A stretch of 63,468 bases of DNA from Gammaproteobacteria bacterium (lineage in GTDB: Bacteria > Pseudomonadota > Gammaproteobacteria > Xanthomonadales > SZUA-36), in NCBI GenBank assembly GCA_024279945.1, contig JAJRRA010000046.1, forward strand, positions 1 through 63,468, in the 5' to 3' direction. Below the pieces are notes generated by a model. The model ran no database searches. It was not told the DNA's origin and was given only the letters and a program-made list of their open reading frames with translations. Below, piece after piece: positions 53,122 to 61,976 of the stretch (position 1 is the first letter of the stretch; each line of letters begins with the position of its first letter). The translations under genes and the position numbers were made by a program.

Positions 53122-56100
53122 TGCCCGGGTGAGGTAACGTACGGGACGTTCTTACGGCGGGCCCATTCGTTGATGGTATCGATATAGTCGGTCTTGATCG
53201 CTTCCAGTTCCGTCTGCCGTTCAGACCACTCGGCCTTCAGGTCTGCCAGTCGCACCAGAGCACCCTCAGTTACTGGGGCACCGGTGGCATCGATGACATC
53301 CAGAAGATAACGAAGCTGCCCGGCCAGCATGGTCTCCCAGGCATCCTCGTCCTCGTAGGTCTGGTGCAATACCTGGATAATTTTTCCGTCCCACTCGCTA
53401 ATGAGCTTAATCGCCGAGGCACCGGTTTGTTGCAAATCTTTGTCCTCCGGGTACTCCTTCATCAGCGCCTTGATCTGGCCCTGTGCCTGACGTGCCGTAT
53501 CCAGGCTGCCAAGGGTGTCATTGAGCATGGCCCCGACTTCCTCCAGGCGATCAGACCAGAAGCGGATTTCCTCGTCCGTGGCGTTGATGCGGTGGTCCAT
53601 TTTTACGGAAAAAGCTACGGTTTGAACGGAATCGCCAGTGGAGAGCCGAGCGCTGTAATCGCCCGGTGCAACAGATGGGCCGTCGAATCCCGCGAACAGG
53701 GTGATGTTATCAATGCAGTTAAGGCCCTGGCGTTTCAGGTCCCAGGTCCACTTGTTCAGGCCTTTTTCAGTGGCAGGGTATTTGAGTTTGAACGGTAGCC
53801 GGGGATCCATGTTGCCGAGCTTGCAGCGTTCAAAGTTGCTTTCCTCACTGGAATAGCTACGCACAAGCTGGCCGGCGCCATCAAGTATTTCAATGGTCAG
53901 AGGGTCTTTTATCTCCTCGGCAAGGTAGTAATACAGTGATACGCCGCGCTCCGGATTGGCGCCTTCGAATTTGCCTGCTTTGCCACTGCGACGAATCTGC
54001 TCCGTTGCGCCAGGTGTAAATACGTGCAACGGTTTATCTGAGAATCCGGCGGCGGCCTGGCGCACCACGAACAGGTCGTCCAGCACCCAGAAGCCGCGGC
54101 CCTGGGTGGAGGCCACCAGCTTGTTCTGACGCAGCGCCAGATCGGTGACCGGCACCGGCGGCAGATTGAGGTCGAGCGACTCCCAGTCTTTGCCGCCGTT
54201 GAAGGATACGAACATGCCCAGTTCAGTGCCAGCATAAAGCATGCCCGGAAACACCGGGTCCTCGCGCACGACACGTACGAAAGCACCGGGCGGCAAGCCC
54301 TTGTCGATACGCTTCCAGTGTTTACCGTAGTCGCCGGTTTTGTAGATGTAGGGCTTGTTGTCGCTGAGCTTGTAGCCGGTCACCGCCAGGTAAACAGTGG
54401 CCTTGTCGTGCGGACTGATCTCAATCGAATTGATCATGGCCTCACCCGGGTGTTTGGGCGAGACATCTTCCCAGTTGGCGCCGCCATCGCGGGTGAGATG
54501 CACCAGACCATCGTCACTACCGACCCAGATCAGACCTTTTTCGTGCGGGGATTCCACGATGTAGAAAATCGTGTTGTAGAACTCTGCACCAACGTTTTCA
54601 GGTGTCAGGGGTCCGCCGTTGCGGCCCTGTTTTTCCGGATCATTGCGGGTCAGATCCGGGCTGATTTCGGTCCAGGTAGTACCCCGGTCGGTACTCTTGA
54701 GCAGCACCTGAGTGCCGTAATAAATAATGGATGGATCATGCGGTGACACGGCGACCGGTGCGTTCCAGTTGGTGCGGTATTTCAGGTCGCGCGAATCCTT
54801 GCCATAGACCATTTCCGGGAAGGGAATGATGTAACGGGTCAACCGCGTCGAGTGATCGTATTCAGTCAGGGTGCCGTTGATGGTGGTGGCGTAGATCAGC
54901 GTGGGGTCATCCGGGTCGAAAGCGATGTGTGCGCTTTCGCCGCCGCCGACGTCAAAATAATCCTCTACGCCAATTCCCTGATAATAACTCTCGCTGGCAA
55001 TCGAAACGGTGGTGTTGTCCTGCTGGCCGCCGTAGATACGGAAAGGCGTTTGATTGTCGGTGGTGACGCGGTAAAACTGGCCGGTGGGCTGGTTCATGAT
55101 GCTGGACCAGGTCTCGCCGCCGTCGAAGGTGATGGTTGCGCCACCATCGTTGGCGTTGATCATGTTCCTGTTGTTGTGCGGGTTGATCCATTGATCGTGG
55201 TGGTCGCCGTGGGGTGTGGTCATTTTTCCCCAGGTCTTGCCGCCGTCAACCGATTTCATCATCGGCACATTCATTACATAGACGGTGTCTTCGTCGACCG
55301 GGTCGGCAGTGATGTGGATGTAGTACCAGGCACGTGAGTGCAGCACACGGTGGCCATTGATCAGCTTCCAGGTTTTGCCGGCGTCATCGCTGCGCCACAG
55401 GCCGCCTTTTTCCGGTTCCGCCTCGATGATGGCGTAGATGCGGTCCGGGTTGCTGGCCGATACATCAACACCGATCTTACCGATCATTTCCGGTAGCCCA
55501 CCACCGAGTTTTTCCCAGGAATCGCCACCATCTGTGGTTTTGTAGATACCGCCATCGGTGCCGCCGGAGTGAATGAACCATGGCTTGCGACCGTGGTTCC
55601 ACATCGCGGCATACAGGATTCGGGGGTTGGTGGGATCCATGCTCAGATCGGTTGCCCCGGTATCGGGGCTGACCTTCAGAACCTGTTTCCAGCTTTTGCC
55701 ACCATCGGTGGTGCGGAAAACGCCGCGTTCTTCATTCGGACCCCAGATTTGACCCTGAACGGCGACAAAGGCAATGTCGGGATTGGAAGGGTGAATTTCG
55801 ATTTGTGCAATCTGCCCGCTTTTTTCCAGGCCAATGTGGGTCCAGGATTTGCCCGCATCAGTGGATTTCCACATACCATCGCCGTTGCTGGTGGTTACGC
55901 CACGGATAGGGGCTTCACCAGTGCCCACATAAAGGACGTTATGATCTGACTTGGAAACCGCCACGGCACCAATGGTGCCGACTTTGAAGTAGTCGTCGGA
56001 CAGGTTCTCCCAGGTAACACCCGCATTTTCGGTCTTCCAGCCCCCACCGCCGGTGGCGCCCATGTAATACAGCAGTGGATTGTCCGCCACGCCGGTTACG

Positions 56101-56270
56101 GTCGTAACGCGCCCGCCACGGTAGGGGCCGACCAGGCGCCACTCCAGGCCTTTGAGCAGGGACGTATCCACTGAAGTGCTGGTGTCTGCAAGTGCAGGGC
56201 TTGCTAAAATACTTAGCAAAATGAGCAGGGAAGCAGCTAAATAACCGGACTTTGATTTGATCAGCATCAT
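53118..56270 (-). CDS. Exported BNR/VPS10-type beta-propeller protein
   Basis: A protein of about 1050 residues with a signal peptide (GYLAASLLILLSILASPALA). It contains many Asp-box repeats of sortilin/VPS10 type (STDAGKSWTHIG, TTDGGKSWKQV, TTDGGDSWEKL, SVDGGKTWGKM, FDGGETWSS, TRDGGANWEDV), predicting a large beta-propeller, then a non-propeller C-terminal region ending in a coiled-coil-like helix. Such proteins are often labelled glycosyl hydrolases, but catalysis is unproven. ATG 56270 is the better start than an ATG nine codons upstream, as it directly precedes the signal. It leads the operon with the two DUF1538, PII-like and CBS genes. Confidence 0.85.
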   Translation of the reverse strand: MMLIKSKSGYLAASLLILLSILASPALADTSTSVDTSLLKGLEWRLVGPYRGGRVTTVTGVADNPLLYYMGATGGGGWKTENAGVTWENLSDDYFKVGTIGAVAVSKSDHNVLYVGTGEAPIRGVTTSNGDGMWKSTDAGKSWTHIGLEKSGQIAQIEIHPSNPDIAFVAVQGQIWGPNEERGVFRTTDGGKSWKQVLKVSPDTGATDLSMDPTNPRILYAAMWNHGRKPWFIHSGGTDGGIYKTTDGGDSWEKLGGGLPEMIGKIGVDVSASNPDRIYAIIEAEPEKGGLWRSDDAGKTWKLINGHRVLHSRAWYYIHITADPVDEDTVYVMNVPMMKSVDGGKTWGKMTTPHGDHHDQWINPHNNRNMINANDGGATITFDGGETWSSIMNQPTGQFYRVTTDNQTPFRIYGGQQDNTTVSIASESYYQGIGVEDYFDVGGGESAHIAFDPDDPTLIYATTINGTLTEYDHSTRLTRYIIPFPEMVYGKDSRDLKYRTNWNAPVAVSPHDPSIIYYGTQVLLKSTDRGTTWTEISPDLTRNDPEKQGRNGGPLTPENVGAEFYNTIFYIVESPHEKGLIWVGSDDGLVHLTRDGGANWEDVSPKHPGEAMINSIEISPHDKATVYLAVTGYKLSDNKPYIYKTGDYGKHWKRIDKGLPPGAFVRVVREDPVFPGMLYAGTELGMFVSFNGGKDWESLDLNLPPVPVTDLALRQNKLVASTQGRGFWVLDDLFVVRQAAAGFSDKPLHVFTPGATEQIRRSGKAGKFEGANPERGVSLYYYLAEEIKDPLTIEILDGAGQLVRSYSSEESNFERCKLGNMDPRLPFKLKYPATEKGLNKWTWDLKRQGLNCIDNITLFAGFDGPSVAPGDYSARLSTGDSVQTVAFSVKMDHRINATDEEIRFWSDRLEEVGAMLNDTLGSLDTARQAQGQIKALMKEYPEDKDLQQTGASAIKLISEWDGKIIQVLHQTYEDEDAWETMLAGQLRYLLDVIDATGAPVTEGALVRLADLKAEWSERQTELEAIKTDYIDTINEWARRKNVPYVTSPGQ

Positions 56271-56408
56271 TTCTGTCTCGTGGTGGCGGGAAGGCACTTA
56301 ATCAGTGCAGGTGATAAGTTTACAATCGGAATGACCGGTATGTAAGTCACTCCGCTGAATATTGCGTAACAGTTTCGATAATAAACTGAAACCGCTTCGC
56401 GCTCCGGA

Positions 56409-56443
56409 CCGGGGTCAGAGTAAGGGACTTACTCTGACCCCGG
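56409..56443. repeat. Palindromic repeat, GGGGTCAGAGTAAG variant
   Basis: A perfect 16-bp stem, CCGGGGTCAGAGTAAG (56409-56424) and CTTACTCTGACCCCGG (56428-56443), with a GGA loop. It shares the GGGGTCAG base of the 23-kb copies but has a different tip (AGTAAG instead of GTTC), again with both arms changed together. Confidence 0.88.
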
Positions 56444-56459
56444 CAGGACACGCACAACC

Positions 56460-56486
56460 GGGGTCAGGTTCGCAGTACCTGACCCC
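56460..56486. repeat. Palindromic repeat, GGGGTCAGGT variant
   Basis: GGGGTCAGGT (56460-56469) pairs with ACCTGACCCC (56477-56486) around a seven-base loop. It lies 16 bases after the preceding copy. A half copy (GGACTTACTCCGACCCC, 56532-56548) follows and runs into the 3' end of the phosphoglucomutase gene. Confidence 0.82.
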
Positions 56487-56535
56487 TTCAAACAGGCGGA
56501 GCGGGTTACGCTACGGCAACGCTGATCAAAAGGAC

Positions 56536-58182
56536 TTACTCCGACCCCTTCAAAGCGGCGGTGACGATTTCACGGGCCTCGGCCTGGATTTGCGCCAGGT
56601 GGTCTGCACTTCTGAAACTCTCTGCATAGATCTTGTAGATGTCCTCCGTACCCGACGGGCGTGCCGCGAACCAGCCGTTCTCGCTGACCACTTTCAGCCC
56701 GCCGATGGCCGCGCCGTTGCCGGGTGCCTGGGTGAGGCGCGCGGTAATCGGCTCACCGGCCAGTTGCGTGGCGGTGACCTGGTCGGGTGACAGATTTTTC
56801 AGAATGGCTTTTTCCTCCAGGCTGGCCGGAGCGTCGATGCGCTCGTACACGGGTGTGCCGAATTTTTCAGCCAGATCCTGGTAGTGTTCGCCGGGGTCGC
56901 GGCCGGTTCGGGCAGTGATTTCCGCCGCCAGCAGATTGAGGATGATGCCGTCTTTGTCAGTGGTCCAAACCGTACCGTCGTGGCGCAGAAAGGAAGCACC
57001 GGCGCTTTCCTCACCGCCAAATCCGAGAGAGCCGTCCAGCAGGCCGTCAACGAACCACTTGAAACCTACCGGCACTTCGACCAGTTTGCGCCCCGAATCC
57101 TGTGTGATGCGGTCGATCATACTGCTGCTGACCAGGGTTTTGCCGATGGCGGCCTCCTTGCTCCAGCCAGGGCGGTTGGCGAACAGGTAAGAAATGGCCA
57201 CGGAAAGATAGTGATTGGGATTGAGCAGGCCCATCGAGGCTGTGACGATTCCGTGGCGGTCAAAATCAGTGTCATTGCCAAAGGCGATGTCGTAGCGGTC
57301 CTTCAGTTCGATCAGGCCCGCCATGGCATACGGTGAGGAACAATCCATGCGGATCTTGCCATCCCGGTCGACGCACATGAAGCGGAAGGTTGCATCAAGG
57401 GTTTCGTTGACCAACTCCAGCGCAAGGTCGTAGCGTTCCGCAATGGGCTGCCAGTACGCGATACCGGAACCGCCCATCGGGTCGGCCCCGATACGGATGC
57501 CGGAGGCCCGGATGACATCCATATCGATAACCTTTTCCAGGTCATTGACATAGGGCGTGAGGTAATCGTGGCGGTGCACGTTATCCGCCTGGGGGGCGCG
57601 GGCCCAGGGCACGCGTTTCACTGCCTCTGGGCTGGCCATCAGTTCATTCGCACGGCGCTCGATCCAGCCGGTAACGGCGGCATCGGCCGGGCCGCCGCTG
57701 GGCGGGTTGTACTTGTAGCCCCCGTCCGGTGGCGGGTTATGTGAAGGCGTGATCACCACGCCGTCTGCGAGATTTTCAGTTTTGCGCCGGTTGTGACACA
57801 AAATGGCGTGGGAAATAACCGGTGTGGGCGTGTAGCCGGATCGCTCGTCAATCATCAGGTCGACGCCGTTGGCGGCAAATACTTCCACCGCGCTGATCCG
57901 GGCAGGTTCCGACAGGGCGTGGGTGTCCACGCCGAGAAACATGGGGCCGTCAATGCCCTGAGCCTTACGGAAATCACACACGGCCTGGCTGATGGCCAGC
58001 ACATGCGCCTGGTTGAAACTGCACTGGCCGGCGTTGCCACGATGACCTGAGGTGCCGAAGGCCACGCGCTGTTCTGCAACCGCCGGGTCGGGAGACAGGC
58101 TGTAATACTCGCTGACCAGGCGCGGGATGTTGGTCAGGATGGACTGGGGTGCCGGTTTACCGGCCAGGGGATGTACGTTCAT
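56536..58182 (-). CDS. pgm: Phosphoglucomutase, alpha-D-glucose-specific
   Basis: A 548-residue enzyme interconverting glucose 1-phosphate and glucose 6-phosphate. The phosphoserine is S147 in TPSHNPP; the metal loop reads [10 protein letters not shown]; the sugar-specificity loop is [13 protein letters not shown]; the phosphate-binding C-terminal domain has [17 protein letters not shown]. Length matches bacterial Pgm. Its last codons (KGSE and the stop) lie in a half copy of the palindromic repeat found just downstream. A REP-like element lies before its start. Confidence 0.95.
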   Translation of the reverse strand: MNVHPLAGKPAPQSILTNIPRLVSEYYSLSPDPAVAEQRVAFGTSGHRGNAGQCSFNQAHVLAISQAVCDFRKAQGIDGPMFLGVDTHALSEPARISAVEVFAANGVDLMIDERSGYTPTPVISHAILCHNRRKTENLADGVVITPSHNPPPDGGYKYNPPSGGPADAAVTGWIERRANELMASPEAVKRVPWARAPQADNVHRHDYLTPYVNDLEKVIDMDVIRASGIRIGADPMGGSGIAYWQPIAERYDLALELVNETLDATFRFMCVDRDGKIRMDCSSPYAMAGLIELKDRYDIAFGNDTDFDRHGIVTASMGLLNPNHYLSVAISYLFANRPGWSKEAAIGKTLVSSSMIDRITQDSGRKLVEVPVGFKWFVDGLLDGSLGFGGEESAGASFLRHDGTVWTTDKDGIILNLLAAEITARTGRDPGEHYQDLAEKFGTPVYERIDAPASLEEKAILKNLSPDQVTATQLAGEPITARLTQAPGNGAAIGGLKVVSENGWFAARPSGTEDIYKIYAESFRSADHLAQIQAEAREIVTAALKGSE

Positions 58183-58197
58183 TGCGATACCGTTACT

Positions 58198-58220
58198 GTA
58201 AGAGCCCGCTCGCGGGCGAA
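58198..58220. repeat. REP-like element, GTAAGAGCCCGC form
   Basis: GTAAGAG followed by a 6-bp stem GCCCGC (58204-58209), loop TC, GCGGGC (58212-58217) and GAA. It is the same type as the elements in the array at 59511-59656, where the stem reads GGCCGC/GCGGCC; the difference is compensated in both arms. It sits between pgm and the flavoprotein gene. Confidence 0.8.
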
Positions 58221-58275
58221 GTCTGAAAGCTTATTTGAAATTGGTCGATCAGGGCAGAAGCGCACAAATAGTTGC

Positions 58276-59472
58276 CTAAACAGCCATTCCTGCAGCATAG
58301 CCCGAAGACCATGCCCATTGGAAGTTGAATCCGCCCAGGTGACCGCTGACGTCAAGCGCCTCGCCGATAAAATACAAGCCCGGCGTTTGTGATTCCATGG
58401 TCCGGGAGGATAACTCGTGGGTATCCACGCCCCCGAGCGTCACTTCCGCCGTGCGATAGCCTTCGGTCGCAGCCGGCTTGAGTTCCCAGGCCTGGAGTAG
58501 TGTGGCGGCAGTTTTAAGTTGCCGGTCCGGCCACTCGGTCAGCGCGGTTTCGGCCTGTCCCGGCCAGTGCAGGGCTTCGAGTTCCCGAATCAGTTTTTTC
58601 GGTAGTTTCTCCGCCAGTAGCGTGCGCAGCAACGCTTTGGGGCGTTCGCGTTTCCATGTTTTGAACAGGGTGGTCGCATCCATGCCCGGCAGTAGATTGA
58701 CGCGGATGGTTTCACCCGTGTGCCAGTAGCTGGAGGCCTGAAGTACAGCCGGCCCACTCAGACCCCGATGAGTGAACAGCAGGTCTTCACGAAATGAAGT
58801 TTCCCGGCAGTACACAATAGCCTCGCAGGAAAGCCCGGAAAGCGCTCTGCACAGCGCCTTCGTGGCACCTGAAAAGGTAAATGGCACCAGCCCGGCCCGC
58901 GTAGGCAGGAGATTCAGCCCGAATTGTTCCGCCAGTTGATACGCAAAACCCGAGCCGCCCAGGCTGGGAATGGAAAGGCCGCCGGAGGCGACCACCAGGC
59001 TTTCTGCGGCAAAGCGACCCTGGTTGCTGTGCAAGTGATAGCCGTCCTGGCGTTTCACCGAACTGATGTCACAGCCGGTCCGGATGTGCACACCAGCCTG
59101 TTTGCATTCATCCAGCAGCATGGTCAGGATCCGTTTTGATGAGTCCTTGCAGAATAACTGGCCGCTGAGTCCGTTGACCGTTCGTTTCTCGAAGTATTCG
59201 ATGCCGTGTCGTTCCACCATTTCGATGAAATCCCATTGCGTGTAGCGGCTGAGGGCACTCTTGCAGAAATGGGGATTGGCGGAAATGAAGCGCTCCGGCG
59301 TTAGCTGCAGGTTGGTAAAATTGCAGCGCCCACCGCCGGACATCAGGATTTTTTTGCCCACCTTGTTGGAGCGGTCCAGAACCAGTACCCGCCGCCCACG
59401 CCGGCCTGCAGTCAGTGCACACATCAGCCCGGCGGCGCCTGCCCCAATGATGATGGTGTCGTATGTGCTCAT
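58276..59472 (-). CDS. BaiN/HI0933-family NAD(P)/FAD-dependent flavoprotein
   Basis: A 398-residue flavoprotein of the HI0933/YhiN/BaiN family. FAD motifs: IIIGAGAAGLMCALTAGRRG, KILMSGGGRCNFTN, VVASGGLSIPSLGGSG and the C-terminal GEALDVSGHLGGFNFQWAWSSGYAAG. Family members include the flavin reductase of bile-acid dehydroxylation, but most have no known substrate. It is flanked on both sides by REP-like elements and is transcribed alone. Confidence 0.9.
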   Translation of the reverse strand: MSTYDTIIIGAGAAGLMCALTAGRRGRRVLVLDRSNKVGKKILMSGGGRCNFTNLQLTPERFISANPHFCKSALSRYTQWDFIEMVERHGIEYFEKRTVNGLSGQLFCKDSSKRILTMLLDECKQAGVHIRTGCDISSVKRQDGYHLHSNQGRFAAESLVVASGGLSIPSLGGSGFAYQLAEQFGLNLLPTRAGLVPFTFSGATKALCRALSGLSCEAIVYCRETSFREDLLFTHRGLSGPAVLQASSYWHTGETIRVNLLPGMDATTLFKTWKRERPKALLRTLLAEKLPKKLIRELEALHWPGQAETALTEWPDRQLKTAATLLQAWELKPAATEGYRTAEVTLGGVDTHELSSRTMESQTPGLYFIGEALDVSGHLGGFNFQWAWSSGYAAGMAV

Positions 59473-59510
59473 GGCAGAAGAATACGGGAAAAAGCCCCCT
59501 GAGTCCGAAA

Positions 59511-59656
59511 AGCCCGGTCGCGCCCAAGGGCGCTCTTACAGTTGTAAGAGGCCGCTTGCGGCCGAAAGCCCGGTCGCGCCCAAGGGCGCTCTTACAGTTG
59601 TAAGAGGTCGCTTGCGGCCGAAAGCCCGGTCGCGCCCAAGGGCGCTCTTACAGTTG
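59511..59656. repeat. BIME-like array of alternating REP elements
   Basis: A 56-base unit occurs 2.6 times (59511, 59567, and a partial one from 59623). Each unit holds two palindromes in opposite orientation: GCGCCC-AA-GGGCGC (59520-59533) followed by TCTTAC, then GTAAGAG with GGCCGC-TT-GCGGCC (59550-59563). The result is five REP elements in alternating direction, the layout of bacterial interspersed mosaic elements. Units differ by one base (GGCC to GGTC before the loop in unit two). Confidence 0.88.
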
Positions 59657-59737
59657 CTGGTGGGAATCTACTATTGCAACTTGCTCACGGCCGGGCAAGC
59701 AAGCAAAATGGGGTTCCTGTTTGCGAGCCTGCCCCGC

Positions 59738-60916
59738 ATGAAAACCACCGACCCGTTATTGCCCAGCCAGCGCCACCTCTTTGATATCCCCGACGATGTG
59801 GCTTACCTCAATTGCGCCTACCAGTCGCCGCTGATGAATTCGGTGGTAGCGGCAGGTGAGGGGGCGGTGCGTCAGAAGCGATACCCCTGGGAGATTACGC
59901 CACCCGATTTTTTCACCTTGCCGAACCGCGGCCGCGAGTTGTTTGCACGAATTATCGGTGCAAACGCCGATGATATTGCCATCATCCCCTCGGTTAGCTA
60001 TGGCATGGCGATTGCGGCGCTGAATATCGATGTGGCGGCAGGACAGGAAATTCTGGTGCTGGACGAGCAATTCCCCTCCAACGTTTACCCTTGGCGTGAA
60101 AAGGCCGGGGAATCGGGCGCGCGGTTGGTGACGGTGCCCCGGCCTGCTTCGGCTTCGGGGGAAAATAGTCTGGAGCCTTGGACGGACGTGGTCCTGGCAG
60201 CCATTGGCCCGCAGACGGCAATCGTGGCGCTGCCGCACTGCCACTGGACGGACGGCTCGCTGATTGACCTGGTGGCGGTAGGTAAAAAGGTGCGCCGTGA
60301 AGGTGCGGCGCTGGTGCTGGACGTGACGCAGTCTGCCGGTGTCCTGCCGATTGATGTAAAACAGGTGCAGCCGGATTTCCTGGTCGCGGTCACTTACAAA
60401 TGGCTGATGGGGCCTTATTCACTGGGTTTTGCGTATATTGCCCCGCAGTGGCGGGACGGGCAGGGCGTGGAACAGACCTGGGGTGGCCGCAAGGGTGCCG
60501 AGGACTTCACACGATTGGTGGACTATCAGGATGAATGGGCACCGGGCGTACCACGCATGGATATGGGTGCACGTTCACAAATGCAATTGATGCCCATGGC
60601 GCTGGCGGCGATGGAGCAGATACTGGCCTGGGGTGTGGAGCGCATCGCCGCTACGCTGGCTGAAAAAACCCGCGATATCGCTCTGCGTACTACTGAAATT
60701 GGCTTGGAGTCAGTGCCTGAGGAACAACGCGCCGGGCATTTTATCAGCCTGAAATTTCCCGGTGGCGTGCCTGCCCCGCTGCTGGATCGCCTGTTTGAAC
60801 AGAAAATTTTCGTCAGTGCCCGTGGCGACAACATGCGCGTGACGCCGTACCTCTACAACAGCGCGTACGACATCGATCGTTTGATGGCAGCGCTGACCGC
60901 AGAACCTGGCATTTAA
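59738..60916 (+). CDS. Class V PLP-dependent aminotransferase
   Basis: A 392-residue enzyme of the aminotransferase class V (cysteine desulfurase/isopenicillin-N epimerase-like) group. The PLP lysine is K221 in AVTYKWLMGPYSLGFAY; the cofactor aspartate is in LVLDVTQSAGVLP; YLNCAYQSPL near the N-terminus and NMRVTPYLYNSAYDIDRLM at the end are typical. A desulfurase-type catalytic cysteine is not evident, so a sulfur role should not be assumed. I chose ATG 59738; ATG 59708 is the alternative, and longer readings run through the REP array and are not credible. Confidence 0.88.
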   Translation: MKTTDPLLPSQRHLFDIPDDVAYLNCAYQSPLMNSVVAAGEGAVRQKRYPWEITPPDFFTLPNRGRELFARIIGANADDIAIIPSVSYGMAIAALNIDVAAGQEILVLDEQFPSNVYPWREKAGESGARLVTVPRPASASGENSLEPWTDVVLAAIGPQTAIVALPHCHWTDGSLIDLVAVGKKVRREGAALVLDVTQSAGVLPIDVKQVQPDFLVAVTYKWLMGPYSLGFAYIAPQWRDGQGVEQTWGGRKGAEDFTRLVDYQDEWAPGVPRMDMGARSQMQLMPMALAAMEQILAWGVERIAATLAEKTRDIALRTTEIGLESVPEEQRAGHFISLKFPGGVPAPLLDRLFEQKIFVSARGDNMRVTPYLYNSAYDIDRLMAALTAEPGI

Positions 60917-61030
60917 TCTTTATCCGGAACCATCGGAAATTCCGCCCCCGACTTGCAGCAAATTGCGTTGTGTTTTTGTCTCGTCCACAATGCACGCATG
61001 GTTTTATCCCCGGGATCTTTGGAGGCTGTA

Positions 61031-61972
61031 GTGCTCGTTGTAGATAATCTGGTCAAGCAGTACGGTGATCTGATCGCGGTAGACGGCGTCAGTTTCACTG
61101 CCGGAAAAGGCATGGTCTTCGGCTTGCTCGGGCCCAACGGCGCCGGTAAATCAACGGTCATCAATTGTATTTCGGGCTTGCTGCGACCCACCGGCGGGCA
61201 CATTAGCGTGGCGGGCTTTGATATCCGCAAAGAGGCCAAAAAAGCCAAAAAAGCACTGGGTGTCGTACCCCAGGAACTCGCGCTTTACGAAGACCTCCCG
61301 GCGATTGATAACCTGCGCTACTGGGGCAAGGCTTACGGCCTCCGAGGCGAGTACCTGGAATCCCGCGTGGATGAAGTGCTCAATACGGCCGGCCTGGCCG
61401 ACCGCGCGAAGGATCTGCCGAAGACCTTTTCCGGAGGTATGAAACGGCGCCTGAACTTTGCCTGTGGTGTGGTGCACAAACCGCCAGTGATGTTACTCGA
61501 CGAACCCACGGTTGGCGTTGATCCGCAATCTCGTGAACGCCTGTTTGAGTTGGTGGAAGCTGAGCGCGAAAACGGCAGTTGCATCGTGTATTCAACCCAC
61601 TACATGGAAGAGGCTGACCGCCTGTGCGATTCCCTGGCCATCATGGACCACGGCAAGCTGATTGCGCAGGGCACCGTGGCCGGGTTGCGGACGCAACTGG
61701 GCGCGCGGGACGTGCTGCAACTCAGCGGCAGTTTTCCGGGCGATGCAACGAAGCAGGCAATTCGGGCACTGGCCAGTGGTGGAATTGATCTGGAAATTAT
61801 CAATCACGAGGAAGCCGGCCTTACCTTGACCCTGAGTGGTGCATCCCAGCATTTACCTGCCATTTTCGAGGCCTTGTCCGGTGCCGGGGCACTTGTTTCC
61901 GAAACCAGTCTGCGCAGCCCCAACCTGGAAACCCTGTTCCTGTTGCTGACCGGCAAAGAGTTGCGCGAGTAG
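61031..61972 (+). CDS. ABC transporter ATPase (ABC-2 type)
   Basis: A 313-residue ATPase with Walker A GPNGAGKST, signature FSGGMKRRLNFA, Walker B VMLLDEPTVGVD and switch histidine in YSTHYMEEADRL. The C-terminal tail of about 80 residues fits the CcmA/DrrA-like exporters for small molecules or lipids. GTG 61031 follows GGAGG with six bases of spacing and is preferred over ATG 60998. The permease starts four bases after its stop. Confidence 0.93.
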   Translation: MLVVDNLVKQYGDLIAVDGVSFTAGKGMVFGLLGPNGAGKSTVINCISGLLRPTGGHISVAGFDIRKEAKKAKKALGVVPQELALYEDLPAIDNLRYWGKAYGLRGEYLESRVDEVLNTAGLADRAKDLPKTFSGGMKRRLNFACGVVHKPPVMLLDEPTVGVDPQSRERLFELVEAERENGSCIVYSTHYMEEADRLCDSLAIMDHGKLIAQGTVAGLRTQLGARDVLQLSGSFPGDATKQAIRALASGGIDLEIINHEEAGLTLTLSGASQHLPAIFEALSGAGALVSETSLRSPNLETLFLLLTGKELRE

Positions 61973-61976
61973 GCGA

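Noticed and set aside
59511-59656. A possible CRISPR array because of the 56-base direct repeats
   Set aside because: There are no unique spacers, the units are contiguous, each holds two opposed palindromes, and no cas gene is near.
59261-59737. A longer N-terminus for the class V aminotransferase
   Set aside because: It would run through the REP array and antisense to the flavoprotein gene; the family starts at the ATG near 59738.
59738-60916. Aminotransferase V as a cysteine desulfurase of sulfur metabolism
   Set aside because: No catalytic cysteine loop of IscS/SufS type is visible near the C-terminus.
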